Below, in pieces: positions 9,626-17,677 of a stretch of DNA of 64,000 bases. Position 1 is the first letter of the stretch. The number at the start of each line of letters is the position of its first letter. The notes beneath the pieces were generated by a model, which searched no databases, was not told the DNA's origin, and saw nothing but the letters and a program-made list of their open reading frames with translations. Made by a program: the position numbers and the translations under genes. The stretch is from Mycolicibacterium sp. (GTDB lineage Bacteria > Actinomycetota > Actinomycetes > Mycobacteriales > Mycobacteriaceae): positions 248,001 to 312,000 of the forward strand of contig JACJWN010000004.1 of NCBI GenBank assembly GCA_020637165.1, given 5' to 3'.

Positions 9626-10428
9626 CGTTCCCCCTGAGAAGCGCCTCGGGCGCCCCGCACGATCCACACCTCAGCGGCGAGGAACACCACCAGCGACGCC
9701 ACGGTCGCGGCGATGATCGCCGGGTAGCGACCGTCGAGGCCCGCCGCGGAGGTCTGCCGCAACAGAATGCCGGCGAACGCCCAGACCAGGACCAGTCCGT
9801 AGGCCACGTCCCGGTTGCGCACCATAGTGGTCGCCCCGATTGCCATACCGGCCAGAACCATGACCACCGCCCAGGCGGAAGCGGGCACTCCGAAACCGTC
9901 CCAATTCCAGCTGACAAGCAGCACGGTGATGTTGGCGATGACCGCGACCGTGGTCCAGCCGAAATACACGCTGAACGGGACACCCACCAGCCAGCGCCGG
10001 CGGACCGAAAGGTCCTCCCCGCGCAGCGCGCCGACGATCAACGCGAGACAGACCAGGATCACCACGATCAGCACCGCCGACAGGGGGATCAGGTCGTAGT
10101 GCCAGGCAAACACCCACGCCGTGTTGGCGACCGAGGACACGGCGAACAGCACCCCGATCCGGTTGAGCAGCGCGGCCTGCCCCGCAGTCTCTGGTGCGTT
10201 GCGGAACAGCCCGAACTGGTACAGGACATGCGCGCCGAGGAGCAGGTAGATCAGCCCCCAGATCGAGAACGTCACCCCGGCGGGGGTGAACAGACTGGGG
10301 TAGTCCCTTGACACATCACCGGTGCGCCGTCCGTTGATCGGAACGGAGTTGGCCAGGTAGTTCACCGTGACCATGACCAGGTACGTGACCGCGACCAGGA
10401 TCCGGACCCGGGTTCGGCTTGTGGTCAT
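9622..10428 (-). CDS. TspO/MBR-like tryptophan-rich membrane protein
   Basis: 268 residues with about seven TM segments and conserved stretches YPSLFTPAGVTFSIWGLIYLL, NTAWVFAWHYDLIPLS, PFSVYFGWTTVAVIANIT and NWDGFG. These match the long bacterial proteins annotated as tryptophan-rich sensory proteins, related to TspO. Short TspO proteins (about 160 residues) bind porphyrins and act in redox or stress signalling; this longer relative has no proven function. It starts 18 bp after the FAD dehydrogenase stop and its stop overlaps the phosphatase start (ATGA), so the three genes form one unit. Family assignment is from recalled sequence pattern. Confidence 0.75.
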   Translation of the reverse strand: MTTSRTRVRILVAVTYLVMVTVNYLANSVPINGRRTGDVSRDYPSLFTPAGVTFSIWGLIYLLLGAHVLYQFGLFRNAPETAGQAALLNRIGVLFAVSSVANTAWVFAWHYDLIPLSAVLIVVILVCLALIVGALRGEDLSVRRRWLVGVPFSVYFGWTTVAVIANITVLLVSWNWDGFGVPASAWAVVMVLAGMAIGATTMVRNRDVAYGLVLVWAFAGILLRQTSAAGLDGRYPAIIAATVASLVVFLAAEVWIVRGARGASQGER

Positions 10429-10446
10429 GGGCGGTTCAGGAGCCTT

Positions 10447-12117
10447 CTACACGGCGCCGGCCGCGTGCCGGCCGGCCGCGCGCCCGGAGAACAGGCAGCC
10501 GCCCAGGAAGGTTCCCTCCAGCGCGTTGTAGCCGTGCACCCCTCCACCGCCGAATCCGGCGACCTCGCCGGCGGCGTACAGCCCGTCGACCGGGTCCCCG
10601 TCCGGCCCCAGCGCCCTGGAGAACAGGTCGGTCTGGATGCCGCCGAGCGTCTTGCGCGTCAGGACGTGGAGTTTGACCCCGATCAACGGCCCGGCGTCGG
10701 GGTCGAGGATGCGGTGCGGTGCCGCCGTGCGGGCGATCCGGTCCCCCAGATAGCGCCGGGAGTTGCGGATACCCTGCACCTGGGCGTCTTTGGAGAACGG
10801 GTTGGCGATCTGCCGATCCCGGGCCTCGATCTGGGTGCGCAACGCCACTGGGTCCAGCAGCGGCTCGTCGGTCAGTTTGTTCATCATCGCCACCAGCTCC
10901 TCAAGGGTGTCGGCGACCACGAAGTCCGCGCCGTGGGACTTGAACGCTTCCACCGGGGCCGGCGCCCCCTTGCTCATCAGCCGCTCGCGCAGCATGCCGA
11001 GCCGGTCGGAGTTGGTGATATCGGGGTTCTGCTCGGAGCCCGACAGCGCGAACTCCTTCTCGATGATCCGCTGCGTCAGGATGAACCAGCTGTGGTCATA
11101 CGGGGCGATGTCCGGGGTGGTGCGCAGATAGCGCAGCGTGCCGAGGGTGTCGTAGCCGGGGAGGTACGGGGCGGGCAGTCGCCTGCCCAGGGCGTCGAAC
11201 CACATCGACGACGGGCCGGGCAGGATCCGGATGGCGTGCCCGGGCCAGATCGGGTCCCAGTTCTGGACGCCCTCGGTGTAGTGCCACATCCGGTCCCGGT
11301 TGACCAGCCGCACCCCGCTGTCGGCGGCGATGTCGAGCATCCGGCCGTCAACGTATTCGGGCACCCCGGTGATCATCGACTGAGGCGGCGTTCCCATCCG
11401 GTCCGGCCAGTAGCGGCGCACGATGTCGTGGTTGCCACCGATGCCGCCGGTGGTGACGATGACGGCCTGCGCGCGCAACTCGAATTCGCCCACCGGATCG
11501 CGGTTGCTCCGCACACCGCGCGGGGCATCATCGGGTGCCAGAACCACGCCCCGAACGCCGGTGACCGCCCCGCCGGAGCGGACCAGTTCGTCCACGCGGT
11601 GACGGTGATGCAGGCGAACCAGCCCGCGGCCCGCGGCCTCAAGAGCGGAGTTGACGAACGGCTCGACCACACCGGTTCCGGTGCCCCACGCGACGTGGAA
11701 TCGGGGGACCGAGTTGCCGTGCCCGTCGGCCCGCAGATCGCCGCGCTCGGCCCATCCGACCGTCGGCAGGAAACTGATGCCGTGGCCGTTGAGCCAGGAC
11801 CGTTTCTCCCCGGCGGCGAACTCGACATAGGCCCGCGCCCACTGGGACGCCCACACGTCCTCGTCATCGAGCCGGTCGAACGCGGCACTACCCTGCCAAT
11901 CGCTCCAAGCCAGTTCGAAGGAGTCCTTGACACCCATCCGGCGCTGCTCGGGGCTGTCCACCAGGAACAGGCCGCCGAACGACCAGAACGCCTGTCCCCC
12001 GAGATTGGCGCCGTTCTCCTGGTCGACCAAAGCGACTTTCTTTCCGCGACTGGTCAGTTCATGTGTGGCGACGAGCCCGGCCAGCCCGGCTCCGACCACG
12101 ATGACGTCGACATCCAT
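10447..12117 (-). CDS. FAD-binding dehydrogenase of the fumarate reductase/KstD-like family (Rv0785-type)
   Basis: 556 residues. The Rossmann dinucleotide motif VVGAGLAGLVATHEL is at residues 7-21, with ALVDQENGANLGGQAFWSFGG following as the FAD ribose-binding acidic region. The C-terminus has the family GEVAGFGGGGVHGYNALEGT closing motif. The sequence closely resembles Rv0785, a flavoprotein annotated as related to 3-ketosteroid delta1-dehydrogenases; its real substrate is not established. It is preceded by GCGAGGAG as SD. It heads a reverse operon with the TspO-like and PP2C genes and is divergent from the heme-oxygenase-fold gene across 116 bp holding a perfect palindrome. Confidence 0.85.
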   Translation of the reverse strand: MDVDVIVVGAGLAGLVATHELTSRGKKVALVDQENGANLGGQAFWSFGGLFLVDSPEQRRMGVKDSFELAWSDWQGSAAFDRLDDEDVWASQWARAYVEFAAGEKRSWLNGHGISFLPTVGWAERGDLRADGHGNSVPRFHVAWGTGTGVVEPFVNSALEAAGRGLVRLHHRHRVDELVRSGGAVTGVRGVVLAPDDAPRGVRSNRDPVGEFELRAQAVIVTTGGIGGNHDIVRRYWPDRMGTPPQSMITGVPEYVDGRMLDIAADSGVRLVNRDRMWHYTEGVQNWDPIWPGHAIRILPGPSSMWFDALGRRLPAPYLPGYDTLGTLRYLRTTPDIAPYDHSWFILTQRIIEKEFALSGSEQNPDITNSDRLGMLRERLMSKGAPAPVEAFKSHGADFVVADTLEELVAMMNKLTDEPLLDPVALRTQIEARDRQIANPFSKDAQVQGIRNSRRYLGDRIARTAAPHRILDPDAGPLIGVKLHVLTRKTLGGIQTDLFSRALGPDGDPVDGLYAAGEVAGFGGGGVHGYNALEGTFLGGCLFSGRAAGRHAAGAV

Positions 12118-12152
12118 CTGATGCTCCTCGCTTGCGGCTACCCCGCCGCTAC

Positions 12153-12173
12153 CGTACCGGCCTGGCCGGTACG
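12153..12173. promoter_or_regulatory. Perfect palindrome between divergent genes, candidate operator
   Basis: CGTACCGGCC (12153-12162) and GGCCGGTACG (12164-12173) are exact reverse complements around a single T. The site lies between the divergent FAD dehydrogenase and heme-oxygenase-fold genes, suiting a dimeric repressor acting on both. No regulator gene lies beside it. It could also form an RNA hairpin in either 5' UTR. Confidence 0.5.
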
Positions 12174-12233
12174 CGCACGGTCGTTGCGTCGCACCGGGGT
12201 TTAGCCGCGGGCCTATTCGGGAAGAGACAGGAC

Positions 12234-13247
12234 GTGACGCTCGCTACCACTGCCCTCGAGCCTGTGCTGCCCACGGCTCGGGGGCCGCTTTCGATGGCCG
12301 TGATCAACCTCCTGACCGAGCGGGCGCCCCGGTACCGACTCGACCGCATCGAGGCCTCGATCGAGGATTCCGCCCCCTACGGCATCGACGTTCAACTTTC
12401 CTTGTACGTCTGCTACGAATTGCACTGTCGCGGCTTCGCCGGTGTCGATCCCGGCTGGGAGTGGAATCCGGGCCTGCTGCACCTGCGGTCGCGCCTGGAG
12501 GATGCCTTCCTCACCGCGGTCCGTCGGGATGTCGGGCTCGTCGGCGGCACCGCCGAGGATGAGATGCGTCGGTTATCGGCCAGTCCGGACGCCGAGAGCG
12601 CCTCGGCTCAGTACCTGCGCCGCGCGGGGACCTGGCAGCAGATGCGGGAGTACTTCGTGCACCGATCGCTCTATAACCTCAAAGAGGGCGACCCGCACGC
12701 CTGGGCGATCCCACGGCTGACCGGTCAAACCAAGGCTTGGTTCGCCGCGGCCGAGTTCGACGAGATCCGGGCCGGGGGCGGAGACAACGTGCATCAGCGA
12801 CTGTTCACCGACCTGATGCTCGCGGCCGGACTCGACCCGACGTACCTGGCGTATCTCGATATGGTCCCGGCCGAGACGCTCGCGGTGGTGAACCTGACGT
12901 CGCTGTTCAGCCTGCACCGTCAGCACCGTGGTGCCGCCGTCGGCCACTTCGTGGCGAACGAAATCACCCGTTCGCCCGTCGCACGGGGGCTTGTCGACGC
13001 CCTCAACCGTATGCAAGCGCCGGACGAGTGCCGGGCTTTCTACCGCAGGAACGCCGAAGTCGACGGCTCACAAGGACGGATGGCCCGCTCGCGCGTGGTC
13101 GGCGACCTTCTCGGCCGTGAGCCGGAACTGGAGTCGGAAGTGGTGTTCGGAATACGGGCCTTCGGGGTGGTCGAGGGCCGACTGGCGACACATCTCACCC
13201 GCTGCTGGAGTGCCGGTCTCGACTCACTGCGCCACCCCGTGACGTGA
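12234..13247 (+). CDS. Iron-containing redox enzyme, heme-oxygenase-like fold
   Basis: 337 residues, counted from GTG 12234, which follows GAAGAGACAGGAC as SD. The protein carries the metal-ligand pattern of heme-oxygenase-like diiron enzymes: YVCYELHCRG near 58-67 (ExxH-type), EYFVHRS near 138, EFDEIRAGGGDNVHQRLF near 175-192, and later ANEITRSP and NAEVDGSQG. Members of this superfamily oxidise or cleave diverse small substrates using non-heme iron, and only some are true heme oxygenases. The product here cannot be predicted. Divergent from the FAD dehydrogenase and convergent with yqeY (15 bp gap). Confidence 0.8.
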   Translation: MTLATTALEPVLPTARGPLSMAVINLLTERAPRYRLDRIEASIEDSAPYGIDVQLSLYVCYELHCRGFAGVDPGWEWNPGLLHLRSRLEDAFLTAVRRDVGLVGGTAEDEMRRLSASPDAESASAQYLRRAGTWQQMREYFVHRSLYNLKEGDPHAWAIPRLTGQTKAWFAAAEFDEIRAGGGDNVHQRLFTDLMLAAGLDPTYLAYLDMVPAETLAVVNLTSLFSLHRQHRGAAVGHFVANEITRSPVARGLVDALNRMQAPDECRAFYRRNAEVDGSQGRMARSRVVGDLLGREPELESEVVFGIRAFGVVEGRLATHLTRCWSAGLDSLRHPVT

Positions 13248-13262
13248 TCGGATCGGCTCCCC

Positions 13263-13727
13263 TCAGAGCCGGTCTTTGACCGCCGCCGAGAGCCTTGACC
13301 CGTCGGCCTTGCCCGCCGCAATCGCCGTGGCGGCCTTCATCACCAGACCCATCTGCTTGACCGAGGGCCGCTCCCCGATCTGCTCGGCCACCTCGGCGAT
13401 GGCGGTGTCCACCACGTCGGCCACTTCGGCGTCGGTCAGCGGAGTGGGCAGGTACTCGTCGATGATCCGGCCCTCGGCGTGTTCCTCGGCCGCCAGTTCT
13501 CCGCGGCCGTTCTGGGTGTAGATCTCCGCGGACTCGGTGCGCTTCCGGGACTCCCGGGCAAGCACTTTCAGCACGTCCTCGTCGGTCAGCTCCCGGGCCT
13601 GCTTGCCGGAGACCTCCTCGCTCTGGATCGCCGCCAGCAGCATCCGCAGCGTCGCCGTGCGCAACTTGTCCTTGCTCTTCATCGCCTCGGTGAGATCAGA
13701 CCGCAAACGGTCCTTCAGTTCCGCCAT
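13263..13727 (-). CDS. YqeY/GatB-tail domain protein (Rv3688c homologue)
   Basis: 154 residues covering the whole YqeY domain: MAELKDRLRSDLTEAMKSKD at the start, the LRMLLAAIQSEEVS helix, and PSVKQMGLVMKAATAIAAGK near the C-terminus. The domain is also found at the tail of the tRNA-dependent amidotransferase subunit GatB, but stand-alone YqeY has no firm biochemical role. TAGCGT lies 8 nt before the ATG, suggesting a leaderless or nearly leaderless transcript. Its presence here re-establishes synteny with M. tuberculosis after the replaced island. Confidence 0.93.
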   Translation of the reverse strand: MAELKDRLRSDLTEAMKSKDKLRTATLRMLLAAIQSEEVSGKQARELTDEDVLKVLARESRKRTESAEIYTQNGRGELAAEEHAEGRIIDEYLPTPLTDAEVADVVDTAIAEVAEQIGERPSVKQMGLVMKAATAIAAGKADGSRLSAAVKDRL

Positions 13728-13735
13728 GCCGCACT

Positions 13736-13741
13736 ACGCTA
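13736..13741 (-). promoter_or_regulatory. -10 box (TAGCGT) upstream of yqeY
   Basis: TAGCGT on the reverse strand ends 8 nt before ATG 13727, near leaderless spacing. No SD is visible. Confidence 0.35.
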
Positions 13742-13841
13742 CGCGGGGCGAACCGCCGGTGGACGACGGGTTTGAGAATTGTCCGGCCGATCGACAGGAT
13801 GGCGTGATGAGCAACGATCTCGGCAGTGCCGAGCGGTGAGC

Positions 13842-14948
13842 ATGCCGCCGCCCGGACCGGGATCGCCACCGCCCGGCTGGCCAGGTCAAACCCCCTACGG
13901 GACGTCCGGCTATCCGCCGTCGGCCCCGGGTGCCTACCCACCTACCGGCTACGGCGGATTCCCGGGTTATCCCGGCCATCCGGGCCTCCCGGGTCCCGGG
14001 TACGGCTTCCCTCCACCCGCTCACCCGGGATGGTCGCCGTGGAAGCGCGGAATCATCCCACTGCGTCCGCTGTCGCTAAGCGAGATCTTCAACGGCGCCG
14101 TCGCCTACGTCCGGGCCAACCCGAAGCCCACGCTGGGACTGACCACCGTCATCGTGCTGATCACCTCGGCACTGGGGTTTCTGATCGGTCTCGGAACCCC
14201 GGCGGTAGCCGGGGATATCGGCGCGGCCGCGGGGGCTCTCACCGGCGCGGCCGTCACGGCGCTCGCCACGATCCTGCTTTCCGGGATGCTCACCGTGGTC
14301 GTCGCACGCGCCGTCGTGGGCGCGCCGATCACCATCGCCGAGGCGTGGCACCGGGTTCGCGGCCGGATGGCCGCACTGATCGCCCTGACTGTGCTGGAGG
14401 CCCTGTCGGTGCTGCTCCTGATCGGCACGGTCGTGATCGCGATTGCCGGTGTGGCGGCGGCGTCCAACGGAGCGGTGGCCGTGCTGGTGGGCTTTCCCCT
14501 GGCGCTGCTGTTGCTGGCCGCGCTGGTCGCGGTGTTCACGCTGTTGTCTCTCGCACCGGTGGCCATCGTGCTCGAACGCCGACCTCTGATCGATTCGGTG
14601 AAGCGATCGGTGGCGCTCGCCCGCCCGCAGTTCTGGCGCATCCTGGGCATCCGACTGCTCGCCGCAGTCGTCGCCCTGGTGGTGGCCGGAGCCGTTTCGG
14701 TGCCGTTCGAGGTCGTCGGACAGGTGATGTCCGCCGGCGGTAGCGCGAGCAGAGTGCCGGAGATACTGCAGTTGACGGTGACCACGGCCGGCCAGGCGAT
14801 CGGCCAGATCATCACCACACCGTTCACTGCCGGAGTGGTCGCACTGCTCTACGTCGACGCACGCATCCGATCCGAAGCCTTCGACTTCGTGCTGCGGGGC
14901 ACCCCGTCGGGAGGCGACGGGGGCGATCACCTGTGGCTGGCCCGCTGA
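13842..14948 (+). CDS. Proline/glycine-rich multi-pass membrane protein (Rv3689 homologue)
   Basis: 368 residues. The first 65 form a P/G/Y-rich cytosolic head (PPPGPGSPPPGWPGQ and repeated YPP/GYP). SPWKRGIIPLRPLSLSEIFNGA then leads into about six TM helices with long hydrophobic stretches (IVLITSALGFLIGLGTP, LSVLLLIGTVVIAIAGVA, LALLLLAALVAVFTLLSLA). The membrane part resembles the glycerophosphodiester-phosphodiesterase membrane-domain family; no catalytic motif is seen. It is the first gene of the Rv3689-Rv3693 MoxR operon (next start 16 bp away). ATG 13842 is preferred over in-frame GTG 13836; both are plausible. Confidence 0.85.
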   Translation: MPPPGPGSPPPGWPGQTPYGTSGYPPSAPGAYPPTGYGGFPGYPGHPGLPGPGYGFPPPAHPGWSPWKRGIIPLRPLSLSEIFNGAVAYVRANPKPTLGLTTVIVLITSALGFLIGLGTPAVAGDIGAAAGALTGAAVTALATILLSGMLTVVVARAVVGAPITIAEAWHRVRGRMAALIALTVLEALSVLLLIGTVVIAIAGVAAASNGAVAVLVGFPLALLLLAALVAVFTLLSLAPVAIVLERRPLIDSVKRSVALARPQFWRILGIRLLAAVVALVVAGAVSVPFEVVGQVMSAGGSASRVPEILQLTVTTAGQAIGQIITTPFTAGVVALLYVDARIRSEAFDFVLRGTPSGGDGGDHLWLAR

Positions 14949-14964
14949 ACCCGCTGAGAACACC

Positions 14965-15594
14965 GTGGACATGCCCGTCATCGACATCGACCGCGATTCC
15001 GCCCGTGATGCCGCCGCGCGGGAACTGGCCAAGCCGATCTATCCGGAGAACTCACTGAGCGAACGGTTGACGGAGTGGTTCAACGACATGTTGTACCGGC
15101 TGATCCAGAGCGGCTCGTCGCTGCCCGGCGGGTGGTTCACCATCGTGGTGCTGGGTCTGCTGACAGTCGCCACGGTGGTCGTCGCGGTGCGTGTCGCCCG
15201 CGGCGCCATGGGTCGTGCCGGCGGGACGGATTTGTACGGGAGCCGGACGTTGAGCGCGGCGGATCACCGGGCCCGGTCCGAACGCAGTGCGGAGCAGGGT
15301 GACTGGGCAGGCGCCATCCGGCAGCGGGTTCGCGCCATCGGCCGCCAACTCGAGGAGGACGGCACGCTCAGCCCGATGCCTGGGCGGACGGCGGCCGAAC
15401 TCGCCGCCGACGCGGGCAAACTTCTGCCGGGCTATTCCGGTGAACTCGTCACCGCCGCAGCGGCTTTCGATGACGTGGCCTACGGGGATCGCTCCGGCAC
15501 CGAGACCGACTACCGTCTGGTCGCCGGCCTGGACGAACGTCTGCGCCGTCGCGTCCCCGGCACCGGCACCGGCACCGGAGCGATCACCCGGTGA
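14965..15594 (+). CDS. Single-pass DUF4129 membrane protein (Rv3690 homologue)
   Basis: 209 residues: a cytosolic or periplasmic head, one TM segment (GGWFTIVVLGLLTVATVVVAVRV) near residues 52-74, and a soluble DUF4129-type C-terminal region (AIRQRVRAIGRQLEEDG, PGRTAAELAADAGKLLPG, FDDVAYGDRSGTETDY). DUF4129 regions accompany MoxR/DUF58/transglutaminase gene sets in actinobacteria. It starts with GTG 14965 (ATG 14971 is possible) and ends overlapping the next gene by GTGA, indicating translational coupling. Confidence 0.85.
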   Translation: MDMPVIDIDRDSARDAAARELAKPIYPENSLSERLTEWFNDMLYRLIQSGSSLPGGWFTIVVLGLLTVATVVVAVRVARGAMGRAGGTDLYGSRTLSAADHRARSERSAEQGDWAGAIRQRVRAIGRQLEEDGTLSPMPGRTAAELAADAGKLLPGYSGELVTAAAAFDDVAYGDRSGTETDYRLVAGLDERLRRRVPGTGTGTGAITR

Positions 15595-16703
15595 TCCGAA
15601 AACGGCGTCGAACCGGCCGCTGGGTCACCTTGGGCGCGCTGGCCGTTGTGGTGTTCGCCGCGTTCACCGCCTGGCTCACCGCACCTCGACCGGGCGGCCG
15701 GATGGATCCCCTGGCCACCTCCCCGGGCGGCGCCCACGCACTGGTCGCGCTGCTGCGCGACCGAGGTGTGGAGGTGGTCATCGCCGATACCGTTGCGGAG
15801 GTGGAGCGCGCCGGGCAGCAGGACGCGCTGCTGCTGTTCGCCGAGACGGCCAACACCCGCGGGGACGAGGCATGGAGCCGGCTCGCCGCGGTCCCCGGCG
15901 ACCGACTCGTCCTCGAACCGACCCCGCGCGCCCGCGAGGCGCTCGCGCCGGCCATTCGGCTGAGCCGCGACGACCAGCCGGACAGCGAGCCGGGTTGCGA
16001 CCTGCGCGAGGCCGACCGTGCCGGAAGCGCACGCCTGGAGACCAGTGCCGTCTATCAGGCGACCGGGGATACCCCGATGACCCGCTGCTACGGCGGGGCT
16101 TTGGTGCGCTACGCCGACGACGGCCGCGCAATCACGGTGGTGGGCAACGCCGACTTCATGACGAACGGCTCGCTTCTGAAAGAGGGCGATGCGGCGCTGG
16201 CGATGAACCTCACCGGGGATCGCGCCCGGCTGATCTGGTATTCCCCTCAGCGCGTGCAGGGCGACCGCACCTCCGGGGCGACGATCGGCGATCTGATCCC
16301 CGCGCGAGTCGGCTGGATCGTCGCCCAACTCTGTCTGGTCGTGGCATTGCTGGCGATCTGGCAGGCACGGCGGCTGGGCCCCCTCGTGGCAGAGCGACTT
16401 CCGGTGGTTGTCCGGGCATCCGAGACAACCGAGGGGAGGGCCCGACTCTATCGGTCGCGCCGGGCCCGGGGCCGGGCCGCGGCTGCGCTGCGCACTGCGA
16501 CACTGCATCGACTGATCCCCCGCCTGGGCCTGGGCGCCAATGCCGCCGATGCCGCGGTCGTCTCAGCGGTGAGCCGGCGCTGCCATATCGACGACGCCGC
16601 CGTCGGAAACATCCTGTTCGGGCCCGCACCCGCCACCGACACCGACCTCGTTCACCTCGCCCAGGCACTCGACGACATCGAAAGGCAGGTCATCCAGTCG
16701 TGA
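15591..16703 (+). CDS. DUF4350-type membrane protein (Rv3691 homologue)
   Basis: 370 residues. An N-terminal TM (WVTLGALAVVVFAAFTAWLT) is followed by an extracytoplasmic GATase-like DUF4350 region (DPLATSPGGAHALVALLRDRG, GNADFMTNGSLLKEGDAALA). A second TM (GWIVAQLCLVVALLAIWQ) and a basic cytosolic tail follow. The GTGA overlap at both ends ties it to the DUF4129 gene and to moxR. In such clusters these proteins are thought to be clients or partners of the MoxR ATPase; no enzymatic activity is assigned. Confidence 0.85.
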   Translation: MIRKRRRTGRWVTLGALAVVVFAAFTAWLTAPRPGGRMDPLATSPGGAHALVALLRDRGVEVVIADTVAEVERAGQQDALLLFAETANTRGDEAWSRLAAVPGDRLVLEPTPRAREALAPAIRLSRDDQPDSEPGCDLREADRAGSARLETSAVYQATGDTPMTRCYGGALVRYADDGRAITVVGNADFMTNGSLLKEGDAALAMNLTGDRARLIWYSPQRVQGDRTSGATIGDLIPARVGWIVAQLCLVVALLAIWQARRLGPLVAERLPVVVRASETTEGRARLYRSRRARGRAAAALRTATLHRLIPRLGLGANAADAAVVSAVSRRCHIDDAAVGNILFGPAPATDTDLVHLAQALDDIERQVIQS

Positions 16704-17677
16704 CCCGTTCACACTCCGCTTCCCGGGATGCGCATGACGACGCCCGGTCGGCCCTTCTCGCCTTGCGCGGCGAGATCGCAAAGGCCGTCGTCGGCCAGGA
16801 CGCCGTGATCAGTGGGCTGGTGATCGCCTTGCTATGCCGCGGTCACGTGCTCCTCGAAGGTGTTCCGGGGGTGGCCAAGACGCTGCTTGTCCGTGCCCTG
16901 GCAGCAGCGTTGCAGGTGGATTTCAAACGTGTGCAGTTCACTCCGGATCTGATGCCGGGCGATATCACCGGATCGCTGGTCTACGACGCGCGGACGGCGG
17001 CCTTCACCTTCCGGGAGGGGCCGGTTTTCACCAACCTGATGCTCGCCGACGAGATCAATCGGACACCACCGAAGACCCAGGCCGCGCTGCTGGAGGCCAT
17101 GGAGGAACGGCAGATCAGCGTCGACGGGGAGACCCGGCGGCTGCCGGATCCGTTCATCGTGGCAGCGACCCAGAACCCGATCGAATACGAGGGCACCTAT
17201 CAGCTTCCCGAGGCACAGTTGGACCGCTTCCTGTTGAAGCTGAACGTCCCCCTTCCCGGGCGGGAACAGGAGATAGCCATCCTGGGCCGACACGCCCACG
17301 GCTTCGATCCGCGTGACCTCGCCGCGATCCGACCGGTCGCCGGACCGGCCCATCTGGCCGCGGGCCGGGAAGCCGTCAGCCGGGTTCTCGTCGCCGATGA
17401 CGTACTGGCCTACATCGTCGATATCGTCACGGCCACAAGGAATTCGCCCTCGCTGCAACTTGGCGTCTCACCCCGCGGTGCGACGGCGTTGCTGGCGACC
17501 TCCCGGTCCTGGGCCTGGCTCACCGGCCGGGGTTACGTCACCCCCGATGACGTCAAGGCGATGGCGCGACCGACGCTGCGGCACCGCATCGGGTTGCGGC
17601 CGGAGGCCGAACTGGAGGGCTCGACCCCCGACGGCGTGCTCGAGGGCATCCTCTCCGCCGTCGCGGTACCGCGCTAG
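16700..17677 (+). CDS. moxR2: MoxR-family AAA+ ATPase (Rv3692, MoxR2 homologue)
   Basis: 325 residues. Walker A GVPGVAKT is near 54-61, Walker B LMLADEINRTPPKTQAALLE near 113-132, the sensor region AATQNPIEYEGTYQLPEAQLDRF near 154-175, and C-terminal lid motifs SPRGATALL and YVTPDDVKAMA follow. MoxR ATPases act as chaperones that assemble or activate partners, typically the vWA/DUF58 protein encoded next door. The GTG start overlaps the preceding stop by GTGA and the stop TAG shares its last base with the next GTG, so all genes from 13842 to 18999 probably form one operon. Confidence 0.93.
   Translation: MTRSHSASRDAHDDARSALLALRGEIAKAVVGQDAVISGLVIALLCRGHVLLEGVPGVAKTLLVRALAAALQVDFKRVQFTPDLMPGDITGSLVYDARTAAFTFREGPVFTNLMLADEINRTPPKTQAALLEAMEERQISVDGETRRLPDPFIVAATQNPIEYEGTYQLPEAQLDRFLLKLNVPLPGREQEIAILGRHAHGFDPRDLAAIRPVAGPAHLAAGREAVSRVLVADDVLAYIVDIVTATRNSPSLQLGVSPRGATALLATSRSWAWLTGRGYVTPDDVKAMARPTLRHRIGLRPEAELEGSTPDGVLEGILSAVAVPR

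Noticed and set aside
10465-12204. 579-codon forward frame opposite the FAD dehydrogenase
   Set aside because: Shadow frame; it would also run over the palindrome and upstream start region, with no recognisable domain.
13807-13839. Ten-codon ORF (MSNDLGSAER) just before the Rv3689-like gene
   Set aside because: No clear SD or promoter and a composition that could arise by chance; weaker evidence than for the ORF before yrbEA.
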